Positions 53,393 through 62,621 of a stretch of DNA of 64,000 bases are shown piece after piece. Origin of the DNA: Ravibacter sp964559125 (lineage in GTDB: Bacteria; Bacteroidota; Bacteroidia; Cytophagales; Spirosomataceae). The number at the start of each line of letters is the position of its first letter. The first letter of the stretch is position 1. A program made the translations under genes and the position numbers. The DNA lies in assembly GCA_964559125.1 (NCBI GenBank), contig CAZLGW010000012.1:62001-126000 (forward strand), given 5' to 3'. Under the pieces are notes generated by a model. The model made no database searches. It was given only the letters and a program-made list of their open reading frames with translations, and was not told the DNA's origin.

Positions 53393-55084
53393 ATGAAACT
53401 GAGAACTATAATCGCATGCACCCTGCTGCTGGCATCGGGCAGCTGCACCGATCTTTCCGAAGAAATGTACGACCGGGTCGGATCGGGTAATTTTATCCAG
53501 AAAAAAGAAAACCTGATGCAGGTAATCGGGAGTGTATATGCCAGAGCGCATAACACCACGCTCATTTCCTGGTTCTTTCCGCAGGAGCTTACAGCAGATC
53601 AGATCCTGACGCCTACCCGCGGTATTCACGGGTATAATGCCGGGGAATACCTGCGCCTGAACCAGCACAACTGGTCGGGCCTGGACAGGGGAGCCACCAT
53701 GGCCTGGACAGAAAACTACCAGCTGATCGGTTTTGCAAATCACGTACTGGCCGAATTGCCGGACATGGACTACGGAAAACTCGGGCTAACCGAAACCGAT
53801 AAAAGGAGGCATATCGCCGAAATCAGGACCTTACGCGCTTACGGGTACTGGCATCTGCTGGAAATTTACGGAGGCGTGCCGATCGTGACATCCGTGGGCG
53901 ATGAAGTAAAACCCAGGAATTCGGACGAAGAAGTATATGATTTTATCGTGTCTGAGCTGAATGAGACGCTCCCGGACCTGGCAGTCAAAGAGGAGATTTC
54001 CTCTCCCACCGGCCTCTACCGGGTCACCAAAGGCTTTAACCGGTTCCTCCTTATGAGGGTTTTGTTCAACAGCGAAGCCTATGTCCGCAAACCCGGCTAC
54101 GAAGAGACCCGGCAAGTAGCGGAGGAGATCATAAACGGCAATTACGGGCAGTATACGCTCGACAATACCTGGAATGGCCCCTTTACTCATAATAACAGCA
54201 CATCTCCTGAACTCATTTTTGCCTTCCCGATCGAAAAGGGACAGCGCGACGAAAAAAACTGGTGGTTCGGAGGCTTTCACCATTACCAGTCACATCTTAC
54301 GTTCGGTTCCTCTCATGGCGGCGCAGGTTGGAATGGCTGGGGACTGGCGCCTTCCAAAACGGCGGACGGGAAGAACCTGGATTACAAACTCGGAATGCCG
54401 TTTGCCAGATATCACGAGAAAGATGTGCGAAAAAAATCGTGGAATTATCTTGGAAACGGCAACTGGGAAGGGATGTTCCTGCACGGGTTGCAGCTCACTT
54501 TCGATAAAAAGGACACAATCCGCGGTGTGGAAGAGTATAAAGGCCGACCGCTGGTGATTGTAGATTTTGTAGCGAGAGCGTCGGAAGGCGACCTGGCTTC
54601 GGGCAGCATGCTGAAAGGGGAAGAGAATACGGGTATCCGGCCGGTAAAAGTCTGCCCTGTTTTTCCCGATGTGGATGCTCAGTACGAGGCGCAGGCCGAC
54701 CAGCCGGAAATGCGGCTGGCTGAGGCTTACCTGACGCTCGCGGAATGTGAGGCAAGGCTGGGAAACAAGGAGCGGGCAGCGGAGTTGGTTAACACGCTCA
54801 TAAAACGCAACTATAAAGCAGTCGACTGGGAAAACAGCACGCTCGGGCTGTCTCTTACTGCCGGGGAGCTGGATACCGACGGATACCGGATGCTGGAAGA
54901 ATGGGGAAAAGAGTTCATTATGGAAGGACGGCGCAGAACAGACCTGATCCGGTGGAAGAAATACACTACAGACCGCTGGTTCGATCATAACGAACCCTCA
55001 ACGCAGTTCCGTACACGGATGCCGATCCCGCAGTTCGCGCTCAACTCTAACCCGCTGCTACAACAAAATGACGGATACAACTAA
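53393..55084 (+). CDS. RagB/SusD nutrient-binding lipoprotein, locus 2
   Basis: A 563-aa surface lipoprotein; the signal and lipobox is MKLRTIIACTLLLASGSC. It has the classical RagB/SusD layout: NTTLISWFFPQELTADQI near the N terminus, TPR region (AEIRTLRAYGYWHLLEIYGG, LAEAYLTLAECEARLG) and the C-terminal DTDGYRMLEEWGKEFIMEGR with RTDLIRWKK, the pattern that caps this family. It follows SusC after 12 bp and precedes the Gfo/Idh/MocA gene (14 bp), so all are one operon. It binds the sugar ligand at the surface and hands it to SusC. Confidence 0.94.
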   Translation: MKLRTIIACTLLLASGSCTDLSEEMYDRVGSGNFIQKKENLMQVIGSVYARAHNTTLISWFFPQELTADQILTPTRGIHGYNAGEYLRLNQHNWSGLDRGATMAWTENYQLIGFANHVLAELPDMDYGKLGLTETDKRRHIAEIRTLRAYGYWHLLEIYGGVPIVTSVGDEVKPRNSDEEVYDFIVSELNETLPDLAVKEEISSPTGLYRVTKGFNRFLLMRVLFNSEAYVRKPGYEETRQVAEEIINGNYGQYTLDNTWNGPFTHNNSTSPELIFAFPIEKGQRDEKNWWFGGFHHYQSHLTFGSSHGGAGWNGWGLAPSKTADGKNLDYKLGMPFARYHEKDVRKKSWNYLGNGNWEGMFLHGLQLTFDKKDTIRGVEEYKGRPLVIVDFVARASEGDLASGSMLKGEENTGIRPVKVCPVFPDVDAQYEAQADQPEMRLAEAYLTLAECEARLGNKERAAELVNTLIKRNYKAVDWENSTLGLSLTAGELDTDGYRMLEEWGKEFIMEGRRRTDLIRWKKYTTDRWFDHNEPSTQFRTRMPIPQFALNSNPLLQQNDGYN

Positions 55085-55098
55085 AACTTAACTTATAA

Positions 55099-56484
55099 AT
55101 GAATCATTACTCAAAACGACGCAATTTTCTCAAAAACCTGGGGGGAGCGGCAGTAGCGACGGCAATCGCTCCTGCCTCCTTCGGGAAATCCTCCGGTTTC
55201 AACGTACTGGAAAACAGGCAGCGGATGCCGGTATCTGCCAACGACAAGATCCGGGTCGGGCTTGTCGGAACAGGCGGAATGGGGATCGGCGACATGCAGA
55301 CTGCCCTGATGGTAGAGGGAGTAGAAATAGCTGCCGCCTGCGATCTCTATGACGGCCGGCTGAAACGGGCCCGCGAATTGTGGGGAAAAGATCTTGTCGT
55401 TACCCGCGACTACCGGGAACTCCTGCAACGTAAAGACATCGATGTCATTATCAACGCTACGATAGATCACTGGCATTCCCGGATCTCCATCGATTCGCTC
55501 GCCGCCGGGAAACATGTATACAGCGAAAAGCCTATGGTCAAGCACATAGAGGAAGGTCATGCGTTGATCGCAGCACAGGAAAAATACAAGAAAGTTTTCC
55601 AGGTAGGAAGTCAGTTCGTAAGCTCGATCATCCATGCCAAAGCCAAAGAGCTTATCAAAGCCGGAGAGATCGGGGAAGTAAATTTCGCTGAAGTGCAGAT
55701 AGACCGGCACAACGCCATCGGCGCCTGGCAGTATACCCTTCCGCTGGACGCCAGCGACAAAACCGTCGATTGGGAAACCTACATACAACCTGTTAAAAAG
55801 AAGCTGCCGTTTGATGCAAACCAGTTTTTCAGATGGCGGAATTACCAGGAGTTCGGGACAGGAGCTGCAGGCGATCTTTATGTGCATATGCTGTCGATGC
55901 TGCATTTTGTGCTGGATTCGAAAGGCCCGACACGCGTCATGTCAACCGGTGGGATAAGATACTGGAAAGACGGAAGGGATGTGCCCGACCTTCACCTGGG
56001 GCTGTTCGACTATCCCAAAACCTCATCGCACGGACCGTTTAACCTTTCGCTCCGGACCAACCTGGCCAGCGGAGGCGGAGAGAACTATCTCTTCAGGATC
56101 GCCGGCAGCGAAGGTGACATTTCGATTGGGTGGGACAACCTGGTGCTGCGGAGAACTCCATTCCCGAAAGCCCCCGGTTTGTCGATCGGCAGCTTTGATA
56201 GTGAAATGCAGGACCAGATCAAAAAAGATTACAGTAAAAAGTACCCTGAAAAGTTTGAGATGACGCCCCCGGCCGAGTTGGTCTTCAAGACCCCGAAGAA
56301 TTACAAGGGGGATCGCTATGAGCACTTTGTCAATTTCTTTGATTCCATCCGTCATCAGAAGCCTGTCGTAGAAGATGCCGTATTCGGTTTGAGGGCCTGC
56401 GGTCCGACCGTCGCCGGAAACGTCAGCTATTACGAAAATCGGATTGTGGAATGGGATCCTGAAAAAATGGTGATAAAAGGCTGA
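55099..56484 (+). CDS. Gfo/Idh/MocA oxidoreductase with Tat signal
   Basis: A 461-aa NAD(P)-dependent oxidoreductase. The N terminus YSKRRNFLKNLGGAAVATA is a twin-arginine signal, pointing to the periplasm with tightly bound cofactor. The Rossmann part starts IRVGLVGTGGMG (51-62) and the family EKP motif is in YSEKPMVKHIEEG. It oxidises a sugar or sugar derivative hydroxyl, most likely at C3, as proposed for relatives sitting next to DUF1080 genes. It follows SusD after 14 bp and precedes the DUF1080 gene by 36 bp. The substrate is inferred from context only. Confidence 0.91.
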   Translation: MNHYSKRRNFLKNLGGAAVATAIAPASFGKSSGFNVLENRQRMPVSANDKIRVGLVGTGGMGIGDMQTALMVEGVEIAAACDLYDGRLKRARELWGKDLVVTRDYRELLQRKDIDVIINATIDHWHSRISIDSLAAGKHVYSEKPMVKHIEEGHALIAAQEKYKKVFQVGSQFVSSIIHAKAKELIKAGEIGEVNFAEVQIDRHNAIGAWQYTLPLDASDKTVDWETYIQPVKKKLPFDANQFFRWRNYQEFGTGAAGDLYVHMLSMLHFVLDSKGPTRVMSTGGIRYWKDGRDVPDLHLGLFDYPKTSSHGPFNLSLRTNLASGGGENYLFRIAGSEGDISIGWDNLVLRRTPFPKAPGLSIGSFDSEMQDQIKKDYSKKYPEKFEMTPPAELVFKTPKNYKGDRYEHFVNFFDSIRHQKPVVEDAVFGLRACGPTVAGNVSYYENRIVEWDPEKMVIKG

Positions 56485-56520
56485 AACAAGAGTATAAGGG
56501 TTCAAATATTGGGTTTTAGT

Positions 56521-57285
56521 ATGAGGGAATTCAACAATTTTTCGCAAATGAATTGGATTAAAACAACACTATTATGGCAGGCTTTCCTGTGGCAGGCATT
56601 CCTGCCGGCGTTTGCAACGACAGGTCTTGCCATAGAGAAAAAAGACCGGCCCGGCCCGAATAATGTACTGACAAAAAAGGAAATCCGGCAAGGATGGGTG
56701 CTGCTGTTTGACGGGAAAACCACAAACGGCTGGCACAACTACCTTAAAGAGGGGGTCAGCGGGTGGAAAGCAGTTAATGGCGAACTTATGACAGAAGGGA
56801 AAAACGGCGATATCGTGACCGATACCGACGTAGCCAATTTCGAGCTGAGCGTCGACTGGAAGATCAGGGAGAAAGGAAACAGCGGGATATTCTATTATAT
56901 AGTGGAAGATCCGCAAAATAAGCGCATGTACGAGTCGGGGCCTGAATTCCAGATCATCGACAACGAAAATTACCCTCAGAAGCTGGCCCCCAACCAGGTT
57001 ACAGGCTCAGCTTCGGATGTACTGCCGCCGTCGGGCGATTTTACAAAGCCCATCGGTGAATGGAACGTGACGCGTATCATCGTAAAAAACGGGAAAGCGG
57101 AACACTGGCTCAACGGAACGAAAATTCTTTCCTACGACCTGGATTCCGAAGCATGGAAGGACGCGGTAAAGAACAGCAAGTTTGCTGCACTTAATTACGC
57201 AAAAACCAGGAAGGGGAAGATCGGGCTACAGGATCACGGCGATTTCGTAGCCTATAGGAACATCAAGCTAAGGAGGCTCGACTGA
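56521..57285 (+). CDS. DUF1080 protein, 3-keto-disaccharide hydrolase type
   Basis: A 254-aa exported beta-sandwich protein. It has a signal peptide (WIKTTLLWQAFLWQAFLPAF); a shorter start at 56548 (MNWIKTT) is also possible. The DUF1080 core is clear: GWVLLFDGKTTNGWHNY, GELMTEGKNGDIVTD, KGNSGIFYYIVEDP, YESGPEFQIIDNENY and GDFVAYRNIKLRRLD. Members next to Gfo/Idh/MocA genes cleave keto-glycosides by elimination, which fits this position as last gene of locus 2. It ends before a shared terminator. Confidence 0.92.
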   Translation: MREFNNFSQMNWIKTTLLWQAFLWQAFLPAFATTGLAIEKKDRPGPNNVLTKKEIRQGWVLLFDGKTTNGWHNYLKEGVSGWKAVNGELMTEGKNGDIVTDTDVANFELSVDWKIREKGNSGIFYYIVEDPQNKRMYESGPEFQIIDNENYPQKLAPNQVTGSASDVLPPSGDFTKPIGEWNVTRIIVKNGKAEHWLNGTKILSYDLDSEAWKDAVKNSKFAALNYAKTRKGKIGLQDHGDFVAYRNIKLRRLD

Positions 57286-57344
57286 CGGAGTACCTGCTTC
57301 GGCTCATTCCGGACAAATTATGATCTCCCCACCGGCACAAACGC

Positions 57345-57381
57345 AGCAGGCCGTCACGGATTGATTTTGTGACGACCTGCT
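57345..57381. terminator. Bidirectional terminator between loci 2 and 3
   Basis: Arms agcaggccgtcac (57345-57357) and gtgacgacctgct (57369-57381) pair over 12 of 13 positions, with an 11-nt loop. It sits between the convergent DUF1080 and SusD genes, with an A/T-rich flank on the right side. Confidence 0.75.
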
Positions 57382-57407
57382 AATTAAAACTTAAATAGGA
57401 AGAATCG

Positions 57408-58913
57408 CTATTTCTTATCCCACCAAACCTTGCTCAGGTAGGTGTCTCCGTTTGACATTCTTGCCGCAGCCGCATTATATTCCTCGGGATTACGGAAACG
57501 CTCACTTCCCGAATAAACGGCCCTCCTCGGAATAGTCCCGTTAGTTACGCCCGGGTTAGGCCCCGGCACCAGCCTGGGATACCCCGTCCGCCGCCACTCC
57601 GCATAGGCTTCATAATGACGCATAAACAGGCTGATCCATTTCTGGTTCATGATCGATTCCAGCTTTTCTTCATCAGTTCCTGTAAGCGAGCCCTCTGTTT
57701 CAAGGTAAGTAGCGATAGCTGCATCAGGAATACTATAAGGCTCAACTTTCATAGCTGCGGTAATCCCGTCCTGGTAAAACTTCTCCGCCTGGGCAGGGGT
57801 AAGTCCGGCCCATCCGAGTAGCGCAGCTTCCGCCTTGTAAAAACACAGATCGGAATATGTCATGAACAGGTAAGGAAAGGTATATTTCCTGTCGTTGTAA
57901 ATCGAGATCGTACCGTAGGAATAATCATCCCGGTTGATAATTACATTTTGTCCGAGCGCTACACCCAGCCCCTTGTAAACCGGTTTGCCTTCCTTTTTCG
58001 AATTTTCAGTCGGTTCGGCAATTTTAGGAAGCCTCGGGTCCTTTTTTTCCAGGAGCATATCGATGAAAGGCGCTCCAAGCTGGTTCAGCTCCTTGCTCCC
58101 GTTGTAACCGCCAACAGTAGGATGGTACCCGAGAGCAAAGCCGTCCTGCGGATTCGTAGGCATCGCCGCATTGTCTGCATTGCTTTCGAATATAGGACCG
58201 GCCAGCGCTTCCTCGACAGTCTTCTTCGACAATGCCGGATCTACGTAACGTAATCTGAAACCCAGCCTGAGTTTCAGCATATTCCCGAACTTTCTCCAGG
58301 CGTTGACATTCCCTTTGTATACCAGGTCTGCATTACCATACGACAGGTCAGCACTGCTGAGCCTGCTCATGGCGAGGTCCAGCTCCGACAGCAGGGATTT
58401 ATAAATCTCCTCCTGCGTATCGTATTTGGGTGTCAGTACAAGTTCGGATTCCGGTAGCCCGGCCTCTGAATACGGGATATCTCCCCAGAAATCGGTCATC
58501 CTTTGCCAGATATAGAGCTCATTGATCTTGGCAATAGCCAGCTTGGTCTTCCCCGCCTGAGTTTCTTCCTGTCCTGCCAGCAGGCGGTTCCTTATCTGGG
58601 CCAGGTTATGAATATACCCGTAGTGTGCAGCCCAGTTCCGGGTTTCGTAGATATCGCGGTCTTCCAGGTATTGGGACGGGGCAGAAAGGTTTCCACTCGC
58701 CCACTGCTGTATCCACGATCCTACCTGCCACCAGTTGGCCCCTTCGGTCAGCAGTCCACCGAGCTGCACATTCGAAAGAATATATTCCGGCGGAACGGTC
58801 GCCGGCTGAGTAGGCGATATGTTCAGTTCCTCGAAACCGCTTGTACAAGCTGATAAAGCGGCTACGACTCCAAGAACTGCAAATCTTCTGCGTATGGATT
58901 GAAATGTTTTCAT
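57408..58913 (-). CDS. SusD/RagB nutrient-binding lipoprotein (SusD-like_2), locus 3
   Basis: A 501-aa surface lipoprotein. Signal and lipobox: RRRFAVLGVVAALSAC near residue 22, then TSGFEELNISPTQPATVPPE. TPR middle: WQRMTDFWGDIPYSEAG. The C terminus YLSKVWWDKK matches the SusD-like_2 ending also seen in locus 1 (VWWDKE). It follows the locus 3 SusC gene after 49 bp on the minus strand. It presumably captures the ligand for that importer; ligand unknown. Confidence 0.94.
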   Translation of the reverse strand: MKTFQSIRRRFAVLGVVAALSACTSGFEELNISPTQPATVPPEYILSNVQLGGLLTEGANWWQVGSWIQQWASGNLSAPSQYLEDRDIYETRNWAAHYGYIHNLAQIRNRLLAGQEETQAGKTKLAIAKINELYIWQRMTDFWGDIPYSEAGLPESELVLTPKYDTQEEIYKSLLSELDLAMSRLSSADLSYGNADLVYKGNVNAWRKFGNMLKLRLGFRLRYVDPALSKKTVEEALAGPIFESNADNAAMPTNPQDGFALGYHPTVGGYNGSKELNQLGAPFIDMLLEKKDPRLPKIAEPTENSKKEGKPVYKGLGVALGQNVIINRDDYSYGTISIYNDRKYTFPYLFMTYSDLCFYKAEAALLGWAGLTPAQAEKFYQDGITAAMKVEPYSIPDAAIATYLETEGSLTGTDEEKLESIMNQKWISLFMRHYEAYAEWRRTGYPRLVPGPNPGVTNGTIPRRAVYSGSERFRNPEEYNAAAARMSNGDTYLSKVWWDKK

Positions 58914-58962
58914 TAGCTATGAAATTACTTTAACTGCCGGCCTGCGGCATTGATATTCTCTT

Positions 58963-61900
58963 TTAAAACCTGACATTAACATCGAATCCGAATGTTTTCA
59001 TCATCGGAAGCGAATGGCCCTCCATGCCGAGTGTCCCGCTGTTTACATTCACAGAGGCATTTTCCGGCGAAAAGCCGTCGGTGTGCCGCTCCAGGTAGCC
59101 CAGGTTTCTGCCGTACATGGCCAGTGAAGCTCCTGAAAAGACCTTTGTATTGGCAAACCATTTTGCCGGAAGCTGGTATGCAAGCCGTACTTCACGAATA
59201 GCTATGTAGCTGGCGTCGTAAATGAACTCTTCCGCTACCGCAAAGCCTTTATCTGCCGCAACCCGGTTCCAGAACGCCTGTGCCGTTGTCGTCACGTCGT
59301 TTTTCTCTCCGGTGCTTACCCAGGTTCCGTCTGCCTGCCTGACAGCCTTCACACCATCCACGATCAAGCCGCCCTCCCGGCCCTCAAGGGTCCGTTTCGA
59401 AGTACCGTAAGCGGCTTCCTGCACACGTCCCTGCGAGAAAATGATCCCGCCCTTGCGCATGTCTATCAGCGTGCTGAGCGATAGGCCTTTATAGAAAAAG
59501 TTGTTGGCAAAACCTCCGGTCCATTTGGGGTTTGCATTCCCGATCTCGAGTGTGGAGACGGATCTTACCACCGGCAGGCCCTCACTGTCGATCAGCCTGT
59601 TGCCCTGGGCATCCTTGGTATAGGCATAGTCGGCCGCGCTCAGCACACCATAGGGTTTTCCGGGTTCCGCCGTTATACGGATATTCCTGTCCGACCCTAC
59701 CAGGAATTCATCAACACCGTCGATAAGCTCCAGTACTTTGTTCCGGTTAGCTGCAAAATTGAAGCTTGATTCCCATTTGAAGCCGTTGCTGAGCTCAATC
59801 GGGGTACCCGAAATGAGAAGCTCAACTCCCCTGTTCTGGATACGGCCCGAATTGGTCAGCTTCGTACTGTAGCCGGTCGACTGCGATATCGTAATGGGCA
59901 GGATCTGGTTGCTGGTAATCGAATGATAGTAGGTAAAATCTACCAGAAGACGGTTTTTCAGAAACCTCAGCTCAGTACCGATCTCATACGATGTTTTCAA
60001 TTCGTTTTTGAGGTTCGGGTCGGTAATTACATCAGTGTAGCTGGCAAGCGGCTGATTTTGAAATGTATTGGAGTTCAGCCCGAAATAACCTACCGTATTG
60101 TAAGGATCGCCAGACCGGCCCGCCTGTGCCCAGGAACCGCGGATTTTGGCGTAGTCGAGGAACGAGCTCTGGATGTTCAGCGCATCGGTCAGGATAACGC
60201 TACCTCCTATCGAAGGATAGAAAAACGAGTTATTCTGAACCGGCAATGTCGAAGACCAGTCGTTCCTGGCCGTTACATCCAGGAACCAGATATTCTTATA
60301 CCCGAAATTTGCCGCCCCGTATACCGAGTTGATATCATATTCGGATACTCCGAGGCTGGGTGTATTCAAAAGCGTCCGGCCAATCGCATACAAACCCGGA
60401 ATGGACAGCTGCGTCCCGGTATTACCGGTAAGGCGGTAGCGGTTCTTCTGATGGTTGGCACCTATATTCACAAAATAGGAGAATTCCCCGATATCGCGCG
60501 AAGCCGTCAGCAGGACATCGGCGTTTTCCACCTTGTTGTAGACATTATTCTCAAAAACGCGGCCGGTTTGCTGTATCCGGGTGCCGACCGCATCCCAGCC
60601 ATATTGCCGCTCGTAGTAAAAGTCGGTTCCATACCGTCCCTGCACCGTAATTCCCTTGGCCAGTTCGTAGCTGAGCTTGGCATAAGCGATCAGCCGGTCT
60701 CTCTGGTCTTCATTCCGGCTGTTATTGATTGTCCAGAAAGGATTGGAAGTCACCGAATTACTTTCAAATATCTTTTCGCCGCCCACGAAAAATGCAGCCC
60801 CGCCGATATCCCTTGTGTTGGCGATATCTTTCGCCGTGTATTCGTACCTCCTCAGGCCATCCATACTAAGGCTCCTGGGCACATAAAGAAAGCGGTAAAC
60901 CGGATTCTGCCCGTCGTCACCGAGATGCGGCCGGTTTACCACATCCTGCCTGATATAATTAGCCTTTACATCGAAGTTCAGCCCTTTCGCTATATCTGTT
61001 GATATCTTCACCGTCGCCGAATTCCTTTTCAGGGTGTTGGTAGGCTGGAAACCGTCATTTTTAAGGTTGGTAAAAGAAGCATAATAAGTTGTCTTATCAC
61101 CGCCTCCGTCTACGCTGACGGTATTCATGAACATTTTTTCGGGCTGGAAAAATGCTCCGTAAGGATTCTCAATCGGAGAATACCGCGTAGTATCACCCCA
61201 CATATCTTCTACGAGCTGTCCATCCATCTTCGGTCCCCAGCTTCCCCGACTTGTAGGGTTCCGGCCTCCGCTGAGCTTAGGAATCCCGCCGCTCAGGGAA
61301 GGATCATAGGCTACCACACTTCCGTCGGCTTTCCTGTAAAATGTAAATCTCCCGTTAAAACCCTGCCCGTACTCATTCTGATAGTCGGGCTCAACCAACG
61401 CCTTACCTACAGAAAAGCTGCCGTTGTAGCTGATATTAGGTTTGCGGTTGCGGGTACCCGACTTGGTAGTAATGATGATTACCCCGTTTGCCCCTAACTG
61501 GCCGTAGAGAGCTGCGCCGTTAGGCCCCTTCAGCACGGTCACCGACTCTATATCATTAGGGTTGATATTGGAGATTCCGTCACCTCCGTCCACCCCGGTT
61601 CCAAATGTCTGTGAACCAAGGCTTCTCCTGTTGGAATTATCGATAGGCACCCCGTCGATGACATACAGCGGCTGTGAATTCCCGGACAATGAGGAGTTCC
61701 CGCGTATAACCACTCTCGAAGCACCCGACATGCCCGCCGCCGAAGTAGTTACCTGGACCCCCGCCACCTTGGCCGAAAGCGCGGTTCCGAGATTAGTCTC
61801 CTTAGAGTTTGCAAAATCGGAGCCTTTCAGTTCTCCTGTTGCGAAAGTCAGCGCTTTCTTGTCTCTTTTGATACCAAGAGCGGTGACCACCACCTCATTG

Positions 61901-62565
61901 AGATTCCGGGTATCGGTTGCCAGCTCTACGTCAATTTCCTGCCTGTTGCCGATCTCAATCTCCTGGGTAACATAGCCCACATAAGAAAAAACCAGCACTC
62001 CCGCAGCCTGGGGCACGGTCAGCTCATAGTTGCCCGAAATATCGGTAGAAGTACCTGTCGTCGTTCCCTGCAGCACCACATTCACGCCCGGAAGCCCCTC
62101 TCCCGTTTCTTTGTCGGTAACTTTACCTTTGATCAGTTCGGCAATCACATTCACGGGCTCGTAATAGACCGCCTGGGGTGTCACCGACATCGATTCCGGT
62201 GCCTTTTTCAGCAGGATCTGCTTCTCACCCACCACTTCATAGGTGACTTTCAACGGGTCCACAATCTGCGTAACGATATCGGAAATGCGCTCGTTCTCTA
62301 CTTTCAGCGTTACCCTCCTTCCGGCCTCTATCTGGCTGGGCATATAGGAAAACTTAACCCCGGCTGCTTTTTCCAGCTTGATCAGCGCCTCACGTATCTG
62401 CTGGTTCCGTACTTCAAGACTGACTTTCTTTTCAAGGATACTTTGCTTCATAGTAGCCGAGTTCCCTCCGAGTACCGGAAAGAACAGGAGAAATAAAATC
62501 GGAATGGTCGTCCTCCTTCTCAAGCAGGCCAGCATTCCCGGTCTGGATCGTCTCATTTTTTTCAT
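58963..62565 (-). CDS. SusC/RagA TonB-dependent transducer, locus 3
   Basis: A 1200-aa outer-membrane importer, the longest of the three. Signal peptide near residues 17-40 (RTTIPILFLLFFPVLGGN), STN domain (about 45-120, IREALIKLEKAAGVKFSY), carboxypeptidase-regulatory-like domain (about 145-215, GVNVVLQGTTTGTSTDI), TonB-box part NEVVVTALGIKRDKK of the TALGI subtype, plug (SAKVAGVQVTTS, PLYVIDGVPIDNS) and a barrel ending in FDVNVRF. FecR precedes it on the same strand (56 bp). It belongs to the same subtype as the locus 1 SusC. Confidence 0.96.
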   Translation of the reverse strand: MKKMRRSRPGMLACLRRRTTIPILFLLFFPVLGGNSATMKQSILEKKVSLEVRNQQIREALIKLEKAAGVKFSYMPSQIEAGRRVTLKVENERISDIVTQIVDPLKVTYEVVGEKQILLKKAPESMSVTPQAVYYEPVNVIAELIKGKVTDKETGEGLPGVNVVLQGTTTGTSTDISGNYELTVPQAAGVLVFSYVGYVTQEIEIGNRQEIDVELATDTRNLNEVVVTALGIKRDKKALTFATGELKGSDFANSKETNLGTALSAKVAGVQVTTSAAGMSGASRVVIRGNSSLSGNSQPLYVIDGVPIDNSNRRSLGSQTFGTGVDGGDGISNINPNDIESVTVLKGPNGAALYGQLGANGVIIITTKSGTRNRKPNISYNGSFSVGKALVEPDYQNEYGQGFNGRFTFYRKADGSVVAYDPSLSGGIPKLSGGRNPTSRGSWGPKMDGQLVEDMWGDTTRYSPIENPYGAFFQPEKMFMNTVSVDGGGDKTTYYASFTNLKNDGFQPTNTLKRNSATVKISTDIAKGLNFDVKANYIRQDVVNRPHLGDDGQNPVYRFLYVPRSLSMDGLRRYEYTAKDIANTRDIGGAAFFVGGEKIFESNSVTSNPFWTINNSRNEDQRDRLIAYAKLSYELAKGITVQGRYGTDFYYERQYGWDAVGTRIQQTGRVFENNVYNKVENADVLLTASRDIGEFSYFVNIGANHQKNRYRLTGNTGTQLSIPGLYAIGRTLLNTPSLGVSEYDINSVYGAANFGYKNIWFLDVTARNDWSSTLPVQNNSFFYPSIGGSVILTDALNIQSSFLDYAKIRGSWAQAGRSGDPYNTVGYFGLNSNTFQNQPLASYTDVITDPNLKNELKTSYEIGTELRFLKNRLLVDFTYYHSITSNQILPITISQSTGYSTKLTNSGRIQNRGVELLISGTPIELSNGFKWESSFNFAANRNKVLELIDGVDEFLVGSDRNIRITAEPGKPYGVLSAADYAYTKDAQGNRLIDSEGLPVVRSVSTLEIGNANPKWTGGFANNFFYKGLSLSTLIDMRKGGIIFSQGRVQEAAYGTSKRTLEGREGGLIVDGVKAVRQADGTWVSTGEKNDVTTTAQAFWNRVAADKGFAVAEEFIYDASYIAIREVRLAYQLPAKWFANTKVFSGASLAMYGRNLGYLERHTDGFSPENASVNVNSGTLGMEGHSLPMMKTFGFDVNVRF

Positions 62566-62621
62566 ATTAACTAATTGGTATTGATTTATGAGTGGCTAAA
62601 TTTTACAATCGGTATGCCTTA

